DNA of 64,000 nucleotides from Sphingopyxis sp. MWB1 (GTDB taxonomy: Bacteria; Pseudomonadota; Alphaproteobacteria; Sphingomonadales; Sphingomonadaceae): positions 1,488,001 through 1,552,000 of the forward strand of contig NZ_JQFJ01000002.1 of the NCBI RefSeq assembly GCF_000763945.1, written 5' to 3'. Below, piece by piece: positions 18,722-28,643 of this stretch. Every line of letters begins with the position of its first letter. Positions within the stretch are counted from its first letter, which is position 1. The notes beneath the pieces are model-generated. The model did no database searches. It saw only the letters and a list, made by a program, of their open reading frames with translations, and was not told the DNA's origin. A program made the translations under genes and the position numbers.

Positions 18722-20895
18722 TTGCGTGTCTCCCTTGGTAATTTGATGCGCGCCACAGGGCCGGTCCATTCAAGGCGGCGCCCCTCCAGCATCACGTTAT
18801 GCCGCGCCGCCGGGGACGCATCATCCGCCACGGCAACCACGAAGCTCTCCCCATTGGCGAGGCTGATTTTCACAAGGTCCGCCGCATCGAGGCGGCGATG
18901 GTCAAAGGCGCGCAGACGCGAACTGCTGGCCACCACGGCCTCGGTCGAGGCGTCATAATCGCCATGCGGTTCAAGCAGGCTGACGAAGCTCGCATTTTTC
19001 TGCCCATCGGCGCGCTGGATCAGCACCGGTTCGCGGCGCAGGTTGAAATCGGGGTCATTGGCGCCGCTTTCGGCGAGGATGAAATTTGTCCCCGCAGGCG
19101 GCCGCATATGATAGCTGTAGAAACGCCGCCCCTTCATCCAGGTAAGGCGCGCGCCATCAGCCTTTTGCCCTTTGCCATCGACCCACAGATGCTGATAGCC
19201 ATTGGCCGTTCCCAGCACCGAGCGCTCAGCCAGATTGCGGGAAAATTCCACGTCGCTGTCGATGATATGGCCGGAAAAATGCAGCGGCAGATCATAACGG
19301 TGCGCGGCGTCGCTGGTGGCGCGCAAGATGTCGAGCGTCAGCGGCTGTGCCAACCCCTCGACCTTGAGGAGGATGAGCGCCCGACGCAGCCCAACGCCGG
19401 GATAGGCGGTGTCGATAGCGGCGATCGAATATTGGAGCGGCGCATCGAGCCCCGCGGCTATCTGCTGCGCGGCATGTTCCTCGCCCTTTTTCCAGTCGCC
19501 GCCGAACTGATCTTGCTCATCGACGACGAGCATATTGTGCGCGACCGTCGCCTTGGCCCAGCTGTCATTTTCGGGCAGATAGCGCCCGCCTGCCTTCGCC
19601 TCGACATTGAGGAAGCGCGCCGCGCCATAATCGGTCACGACCGGGCCGGTTTCGTCATAATAAAGCCAGTTCAGCCGATCGAAATGGCCGTGCCCCATGC
19701 CCTGCACACCATTTTTGGCAACCAGCAGCGGCCCGTCGAAACCGGCATCCCCGCGCAGCAGGATCAAGGCGCCCGACTGGCCGTCGGGACCATCGCTCAA
19801 GGCACGCGAGGCAAAGGGCCAGGGCTGCGCCTTGCCGGCGGCCAGATCGGCGGCAACCGTCTCGCCTTCGGGGGTCAGGACGGTGCGGCCCTGCCATTTT
19901 GCTATCGACAGGAAGGCGGGATCCTGGGTGGCCGCATAAGCGATGGCGACCGCATGATATAATTCCTCGGTCTGCAGGCTCTTTTCGCGGATCGCATCAT
20001 TGAGCGGAATGAAATAACCATCATGGGTGAGGTCGATGGTCGTCCGCACCGCTTTCAGCAAAATGCCGTCGCGATAATCGAAAATCTTTCGCTGCGGGTC
20101 ATGCGCCGCAATGGCGGCGGCAAAGACCACAAAGGGCTGAAGCGCGTACCGCTGATAGTAGGGACCTTCGGCATAATAGCCGTCGGGTGAAAAGAGCAGG
20201 TCAAGCTGACGGAGGAAGCCCGCCTTGCCGCTTTTGTCGAGGCCGAGCAGCGCCTTGTCGACCAGGTCGCGGTCGTTCAGCAGATAGCCCGACAGGCCGA
20301 CGCCCGCCGCCGCCCAGGTCGCATGATTATGGATGCGGTTGATCACCTGCGGCGAGCCATCCGAGAGGAAGCGCGCCATGGGACGGATCAATCCATTGTC
20401 GATATGGTCACGATCTGCCGCCGGGAGCGATGCGCGGATCTGGGCATAGCCCTGCACCGCATTCACCAGAAAAACGCTGTCGTTCAGGCTTTGCCAGAAA
20501 AGACGCCCCGGCACCTGATTGGAGGCGGCAGGATGCGGCCCAAGCCCCGGAAAGAGATCGGCATAGGCCTTAAGCAAGTCGCGCGCATGGTCGCGATAGC
20601 GGACATCGCCGGTCAGGCGGTAAAGCTGGCCCGCCTCAAAGATGATGCGGTAATTTTGCTTGTGCTTTTCATGGGTGAAACCGCCGCCCGGATCCCTGGG
20701 CACCGGCACCTGAATCCCTGCGCGGATCGACGCTTCGACATTGCGCGCGGCGCGCTCCATTTCGGCGGCAAAAAGCGGCGCCTGCTCGCGCGCGCCCGGC
20801 GCGCGCGGCGCGCTATCAGCGGCGATGGCAGCGGCCGGCAGGGCAACGCTGAGCGGCATCCCGCCCGCAAGGACTAGGGCAAGAAGCGGCCTCAT
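18718..20895 (-). CDS. Oligoalginate lyase, polysaccharide lyase family 17
   Basis: The 725-residue protein has a signal peptide (about 1-26). It has an N-terminal alpha/alpha-toroid with NRIHNHATW (Asn190-His191) and YYAEGPYYQRYALQPF (Tyr247/248), and a C-terminal heparinase II/III-like beta-sandwich domain containing NGVQGMGHGHFDRLNWLYY. These are the PL17 catalytic Asn-His and Tyr positions known from Saccharophagus Alg17C. PL17 enzymes cleave oligoalginate exolytically to monomers, with mannuronate preference in many cases. It overlaps the PL6 stop and the MFS start by four bases each, forming a tight PL6-PL17-MFS-SDR operon. A periplasmic location is likely. Confidence 0.92.
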   Translation of the reverse strand: MRPLLALVLAGGMPLSVALPAAAIAADSAPRAPGAREQAPLFAAEMERAARNVEASIRAGIQVPVPRDPGGGFTHEKHKQNYRIIFEAGQLYRLTGDVRYRDHARDLLKAYADLFPGLGPHPAASNQVPGRLFWQSLNDSVFLVNAVQGYAQIRASLPAADRDHIDNGLIRPMARFLSDGSPQVINRIHNHATWAAAGVGLSGYLLNDRDLVDKALLGLDKSGKAGFLRQLDLLFSPDGYYAEGPYYQRYALQPFVVFAAAIAAHDPQRKIFDYRDGILLKAVRTTIDLTHDGYFIPLNDAIREKSLQTEELYHAVAIAYAATQDPAFLSIAKWQGRTVLTPEGETVAADLAAGKAQPWPFASRALSDGPDGQSGALILLRGDAGFDGPLLVAKNGVQGMGHGHFDRLNWLYYDETGPVVTDYGAARFLNVEAKAGGRYLPENDSWAKATVAHNMLVVDEQDQFGGDWKKGEEHAAQQIAAGLDAPLQYSIAAIDTAYPGVGLRRALILLKVEGLAQPLTLDILRATSDAAHRYDLPLHFSGHIIDSDVEFSRNLAERSVLGTANGYQHLWVDGKGQKADGARLTWMKGRRFYSYHMRPPAGTNFILAESGANDPDFNLRREPVLIQRADGQKNASFVSLLEPHGDYDASTEAVVASSSRLRAFDHRRLDAADLVKISLANGESFVVAVADDASPAARHNVMLEGRRLEWTGPVARIKLPRETRK

Positions 20896-23111
20896 GGACG
20901 CCCTTCCACCACATTATCCGCAAGGCGCCCGCGCTTCTCTCCCTTCCAGACAAGTTCAAGGACGCTGGGCGCGGGCGTGTTCACAAAGCGATTGGCGGTG
21001 ATTTTCGTGTCGGGAGTTCCGACGCTGTGGATCACCTCCAGCCTCGCCGAGCGGGTGAAGATATTGCCTGTGATATCGACATGCTGCGCGCCCGAAACGC
21101 GGAGCGAGGGCGCGTCGCCGACGCCGCTTTCGACAACGCGCGAGCCGTGCATCGCAAACCAGGGGCCAAAGGTGCTTTCGTCTGTGCCCTTGCGCAACAG
21201 ATCGGCCACCATCGCGACGCGGTTGAAATCGCTATTTTCAATCTCGAGCCGCTCGACCGGATACCAGCCCTTTGGCTCCTGCTCGCCCGTGCCGTCAACG
21301 ACGATGCCCATGTTCGAAAAATGGCTGTTCGCAAGGCGCATCTGATCGGCGAAGGTCGAAGCCGCCGCGCGGATTCCGGCAAAGGCAGACGCCTTCCCCG
21401 GTCCGGTGACGCGCACCCCGTCGAACAGGAGTTCATAATTGGGGGCGACCCCGGCGGCGACCTTGACCAGCGTTCCGTCCGGGCTGGCGCCGGTCGCATC
21501 GACCGAAAGATTTTTAAGCTGCAAACCGCCGCCGCGCGCGACAAGGGCAAGGCCCTCGCCTTGCAGACGCACGACGGGCGCTGCCCCTTTGCCCCCAGCA
21601 AGCGTGATGCGGTGACGGATGACGAGCGGGGCCGAAAGCTGATGAATGCCCGCGCCCAGGATCAGCGTGTCGCCCGCACTGGTTGCCTGCAGCGCCTCTG
21701 CCAGCTGCTGCGGCTGGACAGCGACGGTCTTGCCGCTGCCAAAGGCGGCTTCCTGCGCGGCGGAACGATACCAGCTTGCCCCAACTTCTTCGCGGCGCAC
21801 CGGCTGAAGGTCGCGCGGGGCGCCCACATCGGCAAGCGCCGGGTCGACCGGATAGAGGAGGCCGTTGGCGGCGCGCTCCAATGCGATGTCGCGATAGGCG
21901 ATGCCGTCGGTGAAGCGCGGCTGCGCCACCGATGCCGCGACATTGCCGGCCATGGCGATCCCCGAAATATCGCCTTCGGCGCGCAGCGGGTCGCGCCCGT
22001 CCATCCCGCTGATCAGATTGCGCTCGAACCGCGTGTCGACAGGGGCCGCCGACCGTTCGGCATCGGCCCCGGCGGCCAAAGTGATCCGCGCGCTGTCGAG
22101 GATGCTATTGCCCTCGATCCGCGCATTGGCGACCTGATGATAGCGGTTGATCACCGAATTGGGGACGCCGTTCATCACGCTGATGGCGCTTTTGAAGGAG
22201 TTGCCAGCCAGACCTTCGAAATAATTGTCGCGCACGACCTGGTCGCGATTGATCACGCGCACGCCGCCGGTGTCGGCTATGCCATCGCCGAGGAAGATGT
22301 TGCGCTCGACCAGATTGCCATTGCCGTGACGCAGGACGAAGGCGCCCTGCGAGCGCAGGACAAGGTTTTCGCGCAAAATATTGCCGCCCGCCTTGACCGA
22401 AACAATCTCGACCTCGCCGCTCGCGCGGTCGAATATATTGCGTTCGATAACAGTCTTGCTGTCGGTCAGCGATTCATCGCTGGTGCCGATGCGAACCGTT
22501 TCCCCGCCATTCGATCCCAGCGGCGGGCGCGGGCCGAAATAATTATGGTCGATGCGGTGGTTGTTGGCCTGCGGCTGCCCCTTGGGACGGATGACCGCCA
22601 GGGTGACACCGGCATTGGTCTTGCCCTCGAAATGCGAATGATCGACGCGGTTATCGCTGCCATAAAGCGCGACCCAGATGTCCTCTGCCCGGCGGTCGGG
22701 GTTGCTGAAACCGTCGATGACAATTTCGGTCAGGCGCGAATGATGCGCGGGTTGCTTCGAATCGCGGCGAAAGGAAATGACTTCGCGCGTGGGGCTGTAG
22801 CCATCGCGAAAAACCAGCCCGCGCACGACCAGATGTTCGCCGCCCAGCCGCAGATTGGACTGGCCGGTCAAAAACACCTTGCCGCTGTTTTGCGCCGCGA
22901 GAGTGATCGGCCTTTTCGCGGTCCCCTTGCCGGTAAACACCGCCTGGAAATCGCGCCATTCGCCATCGGCGAGCAGGATAGCGTCGCCGGGCTGGGCGGC
23001 CTTCACCGCTGCTTTGAATTCGGTGGCATCCTTGACCAGAAGATCACGTGCCTGTGCCGTGCAGGATGCCGACACCATCAGCGTTACCGCCAGAAGCTTT
23101 TGAAATGTCAC
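20892..23111 (-). CDS. Alginate lyase, polysaccharide lyase family 6 (chondroitinase B-like)
   Basis: This is a 739-residue two-domain right-handed beta-helix lyase. The N-terminal domain keeps the PL6 site: Lys240 and Arg261 as base and acid, and Asn201, Glu233 and Glu235 as calcium ligands. These positions are all exactly +20 relative to the published AlyGC residues as I recall them (K220, R241, N181, E213, E215). A second beta-helix domain (about 470-735) follows. The GTG start at 23111 is preceded by GGGGAGCG. The signal peptide ends near AQA-RD; a cysteine at 17 (SASC) leaves a lipoprotein anchor possible but the lipobox is poor. It should start alginate depolymerisation in the periplasm or at the cell surface. 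Confidence 0.92.
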   Translation of the reverse strand: MTFQKLLAVTLMVSASCTAQARDLLVKDATEFKAAVKAAQPGDAILLADGEWRDFQAVFTGKGTAKRPITLAAQNSGKVFLTGQSNLRLGGEHLVVRGLVFRDGYSPTREVISFRRDSKQPAHHSRLTEIVIDGFSNPDRRAEDIWVALYGSDNRVDHSHFEGKTNAGVTLAVIRPKGQPQANNHRIDHNYFGPRPPLGSNGGETVRIGTSDESLTDSKTVIERNIFDRASGEVEIVSVKAGGNILRENLVLRSQGAFVLRHGNGNLVERNIFLGDGIADTGGVRVINRDQVVRDNYFEGLAGNSFKSAISVMNGVPNSVINRYHQVANARIEGNSILDSARITLAAGADAERSAAPVDTRFERNLISGMDGRDPLRAEGDISGIAMAGNVAASVAQPRFTDGIAYRDIALERAANGLLYPVDPALADVGAPRDLQPVRREEVGASWYRSAAQEAAFGSGKTVAVQPQQLAEALQATSAGDTLILGAGIHQLSAPLVIRHRITLAGGKGAAPVVRLQGEGLALVARGGGLQLKNLSVDATGASPDGTLVKVAAGVAPNYELLFDGVRVTGPGKASAFAGIRAAASTFADQMRLANSHFSNMGIVVDGTGEQEPKGWYPVERLEIENSDFNRVAMVADLLRKGTDESTFGPWFAMHGSRVVESGVGDAPSLRVSGAQHVDITGNIFTRSARLEVIHSVGTPDTKITANRFVNTPAPSVLELVWKGEKRGRLADNVVEGRP

Positions 23112-23154
23112 TGCCGCTCCCCACTTATGCTATTTTCATTTTGGCCTACACAAG

Positions 23155-23165
23155 CGGTAGGACAA
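23155..23165. promoter_or_regulatory. Candidate GntR operator upstream of the PL6 lyase operon
   Basis: CGGTAGGACAA lies 44 bp before the PL6 start and shares 9 of 11 bases with the site upstream of the gntR-type gene. It fits TNGTNNNACNA except for the first base. Confidence 0.45.
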
Positions 23166-23336
23166 TATCAATGAATTCTTGCAGACAAAATGACCAGCCT
23201 GAAAATCAGCTTATGCATGGCCTGCGATGAAACGCTGTAGACGAAAGCGCCCGCAGCGGTTCCGGCAGCACAGTCTGGACGGAGACCGGCTGCCGGAGAG
23301 TCTGACGGCGCGCGCGACGGCGCGCCACCGTCAAGG

Positions 23337-26300
23337 TCAGAAGCGAAGTGATGCGCCAAAGGTTATGCGGCGGTCGGGCAGACCTTCGCCGCACAGCAAG
23401 GCGCCGTCATTGACGCAATATTGGGAGATTTTGGATTTGGTCAGATTGACCCCCTCCACCCCGATATTGAGAAAGTCTGTAACATCATAGTTGATGCTGG
23501 CGTTCAGCTGCCCGCGCGCCGAGGTGACGACGGGGAAACCGAAGGTGCTCGAAAGCGTCGCTCCGCCGACGGTGTCGAGGGTGCGGAAGGCGCTGCGCCA
23601 AGTGTAGCGCGCACGCGCCGACAGCCCGTATTTTTCATAATAAAGCGTCACATTATAAGCGTGCTTCGAAAAATCGAGCAGGCCCTGTTTCGCGGTTACG
23701 GGCACGAAATTGGCATTATTATAGATGCCGTTGATCGCGTTGAAGATATCGGTACCGCGCTCTGCCGATTCATTTACAGCTTCGCCGCCACCAAAATCCT
23801 GATAGGTATAGTTGGCGAGGACACCAAAGCCCGAAGCAAAGCCGAGCGTATCTTCAAATTGCGACAGGTCGTATTGAACGGCAACTTCGATGCCCGTCTG
23901 CGTGGTATTGCCCGTATCGTTGATTGTCGACAAAATCGGAACGCACATGCCCGATCCGCCAATGGGCGACAGCTGGTTGCGGAACGCGATGGGGTTATAG
24001 ATCCCCCCGCCTTCACACGGCGGCGTGATGTCGCGATGGCCATTGGCATCGAGCGGAGCATCCTCCAGCTGCGTCACGAACAGATCGGTGCGCTTTTTGT
24101 GGAAGACGCCAACGCTGATCACCGAAGCCGGGGCGAAATACCAGTCGACCGACGCGTCATAGGAAGTGACGGTTTCGGGGCGCAAATTGGGATTGCCAAG
24201 CGAGACAGCGGCATTTTCGCTCGTCACGAATGATACCGAAGTGGAGAGAAGGTCGAAGTCCGGACGATTGATGTCACGGCCCCAGCTTGCTCGCAGCGCC
24301 AGATTGTCGCTGAGATCGGCGACCATATTCACGCGCGGCAATAATTTGCTGTAGCCGCCGCGATTGTTCGTCGGGACGACATTAGCGCCAGAGACCGAAT
24401 AGCCCATGGAATTGAGCCTCGTGTCGAGCCAGCGCAAACCGACATTTCCTCGGATCGGGCCGGTTTCGAAATTGGCCTGACCATAGACGGCGTGCGTTTC
24501 CTCCTTGATCGTGTAAAAGCCTGCCCAATTGGGCTCGGCATCCTTGAGTATGCGATTGCCAGGAGCAGCGGCCAGCGCTTCCCGCAATTTTGCGATGGTT
24601 CCGGCGCGGTCGCTGAAAGCGCGATTGGGGTCGATGACCAGAAAATCCTTGAAAAACAGGTCGCGTCCGTCGCCGTCCCCGAAATTATTCGGACCCGGAA
24701 CGAGCAGGTCAGCGAAATGGGTGCCCCGCGGGCTGTCGTTCAGACTGCTCAGGGTCAGCGTGGTCCCGACATCGTTAAAGCTGTTCACAGCCTTGTTGTA
24801 GCGATAGCCGATATCGAAGGAGGTGAAGAAGGGCGTAAGATCTTCTACATCGAGCGACATGTCGACGCGGAAGGCGTCTTCCTTGTTGCGGCTGCTGTCA
24901 TCTCCGATCACCACCTGCTGCAACACGACATTATTGGGGTCGAGCAATTGATCGACGGTTGGCGCCAGCGGGGAATCGAAATTGATCCCGAAACGCAGTG
25001 ACCCGCCCGACAGATCGTAACGGAAGGGCACCGCATTATCATTGCCCGTAAAGATCGGCGCATTGGGATTGAGGAAGTTTACCGTCGTGCTGAGGTCGGG
25101 GCTGGACGTATTGGCAATCGAGCGCGACGCCTCGACCCGGCCCCAGAAACGACCCGAATTAAATTCAGTGCCCAGCCGGTAAATCTCGCTTGTTGTCAGG
25201 CGCGCGCCGACATCGCTGGAAAAACGCATATTGGGATCGTCGCGATCAAAGGCGAGATCGGGTTCGAGAACGCCGGTCTCGGCCACCTGAATGCTGCCGA
25301 GCTTCACGCCATCGAGCGTCCCGAAATCAACCGTACGGAAGGAGGTGGGGACGCTGCGATTGACGAGCACGCTAACCCCGGAGCCCTGCACGCGCGAGCT
25401 GTCCTGCCGCCGTTCCTGGTCGTTATAGACGGTATCGAAATAGAATTTCAGATTGTCGCTGGGCGCCCATTCGATGGTGCCGGCGAAATTCTTGGTTTCA
25501 TATTCGAAATTTTCCAGTTCCTGATTGAGAAACTGGATGCCGACAAAGTCAAAAGACTGTGCGGCAGGGCGATCAGCGGGACTTTCCGTTTTTCCGTCCC
25601 TGACAACAACCGCGTTTACATTTTCTACCAGGCCGCCGTCGAGGTCGACGCGCGGGCGGAAGGAGGTCGCCTCCTGCTTGGCATAGCTGCCGCTCAGCAC
25701 GATACCGATTTCACCCATGCCGGTGGACCAGCGATTGCCCAGCGTCGCCGAAAAACGCGGCATCACGCTTTTTGACAATTCGCTATATTCGCCCTGGATG
25801 CGCCCGGCGATCAGCGGTTCCTTGAGGTCAAGCGGACGAATGGTGCGAAGGTTGATCGTACCACCCACCGATCCTTCGATTGTCTTGGCTTCGGGCGCCT
25901 TGATCACTTCGACCGAAGAAATGATCGAGGCGCTGACATCTTCAAAGCTGATGCCGCCGCGGCCCGACCCCGACCCGACGGTCGAGACGCCATTGATCTC
26001 GACGCGATTGTCATTGGTGCCGCGAATCTGGACGCCGGTGCCAACGCCGGCCTCACGCGTGATCTGAACCCCGGTGACATTTTCCAGGACCTCGGCGAGA
26101 TTCTGGTCCGGAAGCTTGCCGATGTCCTCGGCCTGAATGACTTCGATCAGACTGTCGGCATTGCGCTTTTCGGAAAGCGCATTTTGAAGCGAACCCCGGA
26201 TGCCCGTCACGACAATGGCGTCGTCCGCAACGGCCTCGGCAGGCCGCTCCTGCGCCAGCCCCGCACCGGGAACCAGCAGGGTCCCCAGGGCGGTGCCCAT

Positions 26301-26366
26301 CAGCAGTTTCGGCAATAGACGAAAATTGGGCGCACCCGAACGGGCGCCGCCGACGCATATCGACAT
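23337..26366 (-). CDS. TonB-dependent outer-membrane receptor, second receptor of the alginate locus
   Basis: The protein is 1009 residues from the ATG at 26366, which follows GGGAGAG; an upstream ATG would add 20 residues. After the signal peptide (ending PGAGLAQ) comes the TonB box DDAIVVTG. A plug domain follows with VIQAEDIGKLPDQNLAEVLENVTGVQITRE, VQIRGTNDNRVEING and GSVGGTINLRTIRPL. The large barrel ends in a terminal Phe (TFGASLRF). Receptors of this size and plug type in sphingomonads usually take up carbohydrates. Its position next to the lyase operon and a FadR-like operator points to alginate. A GC-rich hairpin region (23290-23336) follows its stop. Confidence 0.9.
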   Translation of the reverse strand: MSICVGGARSGAPNFRLLPKLLMGTALGTLLVPGAGLAQERPAEAVADDAIVVTGIRGSLQNALSEKRNADSLIEVIQAEDIGKLPDQNLAEVLENVTGVQITREAGVGTGVQIRGTNDNRVEINGVSTVGSGSGRGGISFEDVSASIISSVEVIKAPEAKTIEGSVGGTINLRTIRPLDLKEPLIAGRIQGEYSELSKSVMPRFSATLGNRWSTGMGEIGIVLSGSYAKQEATSFRPRVDLDGGLVENVNAVVVRDGKTESPADRPAAQSFDFVGIQFLNQELENFEYETKNFAGTIEWAPSDNLKFYFDTVYNDQERRQDSSRVQGSGVSVLVNRSVPTSFRTVDFGTLDGVKLGSIQVAETGVLEPDLAFDRDDPNMRFSSDVGARLTTSEIYRLGTEFNSGRFWGRVEASRSIANTSSPDLSTTVNFLNPNAPIFTGNDNAVPFRYDLSGGSLRFGINFDSPLAPTVDQLLDPNNVVLQQVVIGDDSSRNKEDAFRVDMSLDVEDLTPFFTSFDIGYRYNKAVNSFNDVGTTLTLSSLNDSPRGTHFADLLVPGPNNFGDGDGRDLFFKDFLVIDPNRAFSDRAGTIAKLREALAAAPGNRILKDAEPNWAGFYTIKEETHAVYGQANFETGPIRGNVGLRWLDTRLNSMGYSVSGANVVPTNNRGGYSKLLPRVNMVADLSDNLALRASWGRDINRPDFDLLSTSVSFVTSENAAVSLGNPNLRPETVTSYDASVDWYFAPASVISVGVFHKKRTDLFVTQLEDAPLDANGHRDITPPCEGGGIYNPIAFRNQLSPIGGSGMCVPILSTINDTGNTTQTGIEVAVQYDLSQFEDTLGFASGFGVLANYTYQDFGGGEAVNESAERGTDIFNAINGIYNNANFVPVTAKQGLLDFSKHAYNVTLYYEKYGLSARARYTWRSAFRTLDTVGGATLSSTFGFPVVTSARGQLNASINYDVTDFLNIGVEGVNLTKSKISQYCVNDGALLCGEGLPDRRITFGASLRF

Positions 26367-26405
26367 TCTCACTCTCCCTTGGTTGATTATTTTTGTCAGG
26401 CATAG

Positions 26406-26416
26406 TGGTATGACGA
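26406..26416. promoter_or_regulatory. Candidate GntR operator upstream of the second TonB receptor
   Basis: TGGTATGACGA lies 40 bp before the receptor start, fits TNGTNNNACNA fully, and differs at one base from the site at 16531 read on the other strand. Three more GGTA-containing copies (TTGGTATAG twice, ATGGTACG) follow between 26450 and 26484. Confidence 0.5.
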
Positions 26417-26775
26417 TGATCGTCAAATGAAAATTTCACAAAAGCAAAATTGGTATAGATAATTTGGTATAGGCAAATGGTACGCATCCTTGGATTTGCG
26501 GATACAAGGCAGCTGGGCCTCCTGTCTGCAAGCCCTTTAAAATCCTGGATTTTTTTGACTATTGGGCATGGCCTAGCGCTCGCGATCCCCCGCTTGTGCT
26601 TCTCAGACGACGCGGCATATCGTTATGGAAAGCCACCCGCCTCGCCATTCGGCTCAAGGATCATCCACGGCTCGGCCTGATCGAAAATTACGAATCGCCG
26701 CTACCAACCATCAAAAAAATGCGACAGACAGGAATGGACTGGAAGATTCATATCACCCGTCTTAAACAGCCGCGC
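26417..26775. other. Divergent intergenic region between the TonB receptor and nasT
   Basis: No gene is convincing here. The left part is AT-rich and holds GGTA repeats that may belong to the receptor promoter. The right part has a weak -24/-12-like element, TGGC-N7-TCGC at 26569-26583, one base off in the -12 box, which could drive nasTS. An in-frame upstream extension of nasT (from 26596) has no family support. Confidence 0.4.
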
Positions 26776-27357
26776 ATGCGGATCGCTATTATCGACACCA
26801 GTGCAACGCGCGCGGCGATCATCTGCGAAGGCTTGCGTGAGGCTGGAATCGACGATCTGATCTTGATCGATACGGCGGAACCTCTGCTACGGCAGATTGA
26901 AGAGTCGCGGCCCGAAGTCGTCCTGGTCAATCTGGAAAACCCCAGCCGCGACATGCTCGAAGATTTCTTCGCCATGTCGCGCGCGCTTGCCCGGCCCATT
27001 GCCATGTTCGTTGATCAAAGCGATGCCGAAACAACAAGCGCGGCCATCGACGCCGGGGTTTCAGCCTATGTCATCGACGGCCTTTCAAAACAGCGGATCA
27101 AGCCGGTCATCGACCTTGCCATCCGTCGTTTTCAGGCCTTTTCGCGGCTGCAGCGCGAATTGGAGGAAGCGAAAAGCGCCCTTGCCGACCGCGCCGCGAT
27201 CGACCGAGCCAAAGCGATTGTAATGAAGCGCCGCCAGATCGACGAGCCAGCGGCCTATGCCCTGCTGCGCGGGCAGGCGATGCGAACCAACCGCCGGATC
27301 GCCGATATTGCCGAAGCGATCATCACGAGCGAAGAATTGATGGGGGACCAGCCGTGA
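26776..27357 (+). CDS. nasT: ANTAR-domain response regulator, nitrate antiterminator NasT
   Basis: This is 193 residues from the ATG at 26776, which matches NasT length (an ATG at 26734 is an alternative). The N-terminal receiver-like domain begins RIAIIDTSATRAAIICEGL. The C-terminal coiled segment and ANTAR domain read ADRAAIDRAKAIVMKRR and AYALLRGQAMRTNRRIADIAEAI, the conserved A-x3-R-x8-A-x3-R type pattern. NasT binds RNA hairpins in the leader of nitrate assimilation genes and prevents termination. NasS holds it inactive without nitrate. The gene overlaps nasS by four bases (GTGA). Matching hairpins are present at 28644-28697. Confidence 0.92.
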   Translation: MRIAIIDTSATRAAIICEGLREAGIDDLILIDTAEPLLRQIEESRPEVVLVNLENPSRDMLEDFFAMSRALARPIAMFVDQSDAETTSAAIDAGVSAYVIDGLSKQRIKPVIDLAIRRFQAFSRLQRELEEAKSALADRAAIDRAKAIVMKRRQIDEPAAYALLRGQAMRTNRRIADIAEAIITSEELMGDQP

Positions 27358-28562
27358 GCCGCGAAACTTTCCGTATCGGCTTTCTCCCTCTCGTCGACGC
27401 CGCGCTGCCCATCCTCGCGCGCGAACTCGGCTATGCGGCGGACGAAAACGTCGACATCCAGCTTGTACGGGACATGACGTGGGCGACGGTGCGCGACCGG
27501 CTTCTCTATGGGCACACCGATGCTGCGCATTTGATTGCCCCCCTCGCCATCGCCACCGCATTGGGCCGCGACCGCCCGCCGGTCGATCTGGCCGTCCCCT
27601 TCGTTCTCGGCCTCAATGGCAATGCCGTCACTTTTTCGACCGCGCTAGCAAAGGAAGTCGGCCTGGAGACCACTTTGGGCGACCCGGCGGCGATCGGCGA
27701 AGCGCTACGCACGGTTGCCCTCGCGCGAAAAACGTCGAGGCTGCTCCGCTTCGGCGTCGTTCACCGCTATTCGAGCCATAATTATATGCTTCGCTATTGG
27801 CTCGCGGGCGTGGGGATCCGGCCCGACGAAGATGTCGAGATCATCGTCACCAGCCCGCCCTTCGCCGCCGACGCGCTCGCAGCGGGTGAGGTCGACGGAA
27901 TTTGCGTGGGCGAACCGTGGAACTCGGTCGCTGTTGACCGCGGCGTCGGCCATATCGCGCTTGCCACGGCGCAAATCTGGCGGCGCGGGGTCGAAAAGGT
28001 GCTTGCCATGCGGACCGCGGTCGCCGACGAACGCCGCGATGCCGTACTCGCGCTGATCCGCGCACTCCATAAGGCAGCGGCGCATTTCGTCGATCCCGAT
28101 GCTGCCGAAGACTGCGCCGCGATCCTCGCGCGAAGCGAATATCTCGACGCGCCGAAGGATGCGGTGCTGCGCGCGATCACCGACCATATTCGCATCGTCC
28201 CGGGCGGCGAACCCGTTCATTACCCCGATTTCATGTTCCAGTATCGCGAGGCGGCTAATTTCCCGTGGCGCAGCCAGGCGGCGTGGCTCTATTCGCAGAT
28301 GACGCGGTGGGACGGGCTTTCCTATTCGCCGGGCGATGCCAAGGCGGCGGCGGGCGTGTTCCGGCCGGACCTCTATCGCGCCGCGCTTGCCGGGTCGGGC
28401 GCGCCGCTACCGGGCGCAAGTTCAAAGCTTGAAGGGGGGCTTGAAGGCCCCACGGGTGCGGGGTCGACACAGGGGCGCCTGATGCTCGGCAGCGACCGCT
28501 TTTTCGACGGACGCGCCTTTGATCCTGACGATATTGAAGGCTATCTTGCGGAATTACCGTGA
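27354..28562 (+). CDS. nasS: Nitrate sensor NasS (NrtA/CmpA-like, no signal peptide)
   Basis: This 402-residue protein is of the nitrate/bicarbonate binding-protein type. Typical segments are IGFLPLVDAALPILARELGY, YGHTDAAHLIAPLAIA, GNAVTFSTAL, HNYMLRYWLAG and the GEVDGICVGEPWNSVAV stretch. There is no signal peptide, so it is a cytoplasmic sensor rather than a transport component, and no ABC permease or ATPase follows. It starts with GTG at 27354, overlapping nasT. NasS normally sequesters NasT until nitrate or nitrite binds. The order here is nasT then nasS, the reverse of the more often described nasS-nasT. Confidence 0.9.
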   Translation: MSRETFRIGFLPLVDAALPILARELGYAADENVDIQLVRDMTWATVRDRLLYGHTDAAHLIAPLAIATALGRDRPPVDLAVPFVLGLNGNAVTFSTALAKEVGLETTLGDPAAIGEALRTVALARKTSRLLRFGVVHRYSSHNYMLRYWLAGVGIRPDEDVEIIVTSPPFAADALAAGEVDGICVGEPWNSVAVDRGVGHIALATAQIWRRGVEKVLAMRTAVADERRDAVLALIRALHKAAAHFVDPDAAEDCAAILARSEYLDAPKDAVLRAITDHIRIVPGGEPVHYPDFMFQYREAANFPWRSQAAWLYSQMTRWDGLSYSPGDAKAAAGVFRPDLYRAALAGSGAPLPGASSKLEGGLEGPTGAGSTQGRLMLGSDRFFDGRAFDPDDIEGYLAELP

Positions 28563-28643
28563 CTAAATGCCCGTCTGAAATTTATGCTGCACCTGCGAAA
28601 TAACCGCTTGCGACAAATCCGCGAATCAGGCAGGTTAAGCCCA

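Noticed and set aside
26569..26583. Sigma-54-like TGGC-N7-TCGC before nasT
   Set aside because: The -12 box has a mismatch in the near-invariant GC-adjacent base and the distance to nasT is long. It is mentioned only as a weak possibility in the intergenic entry.
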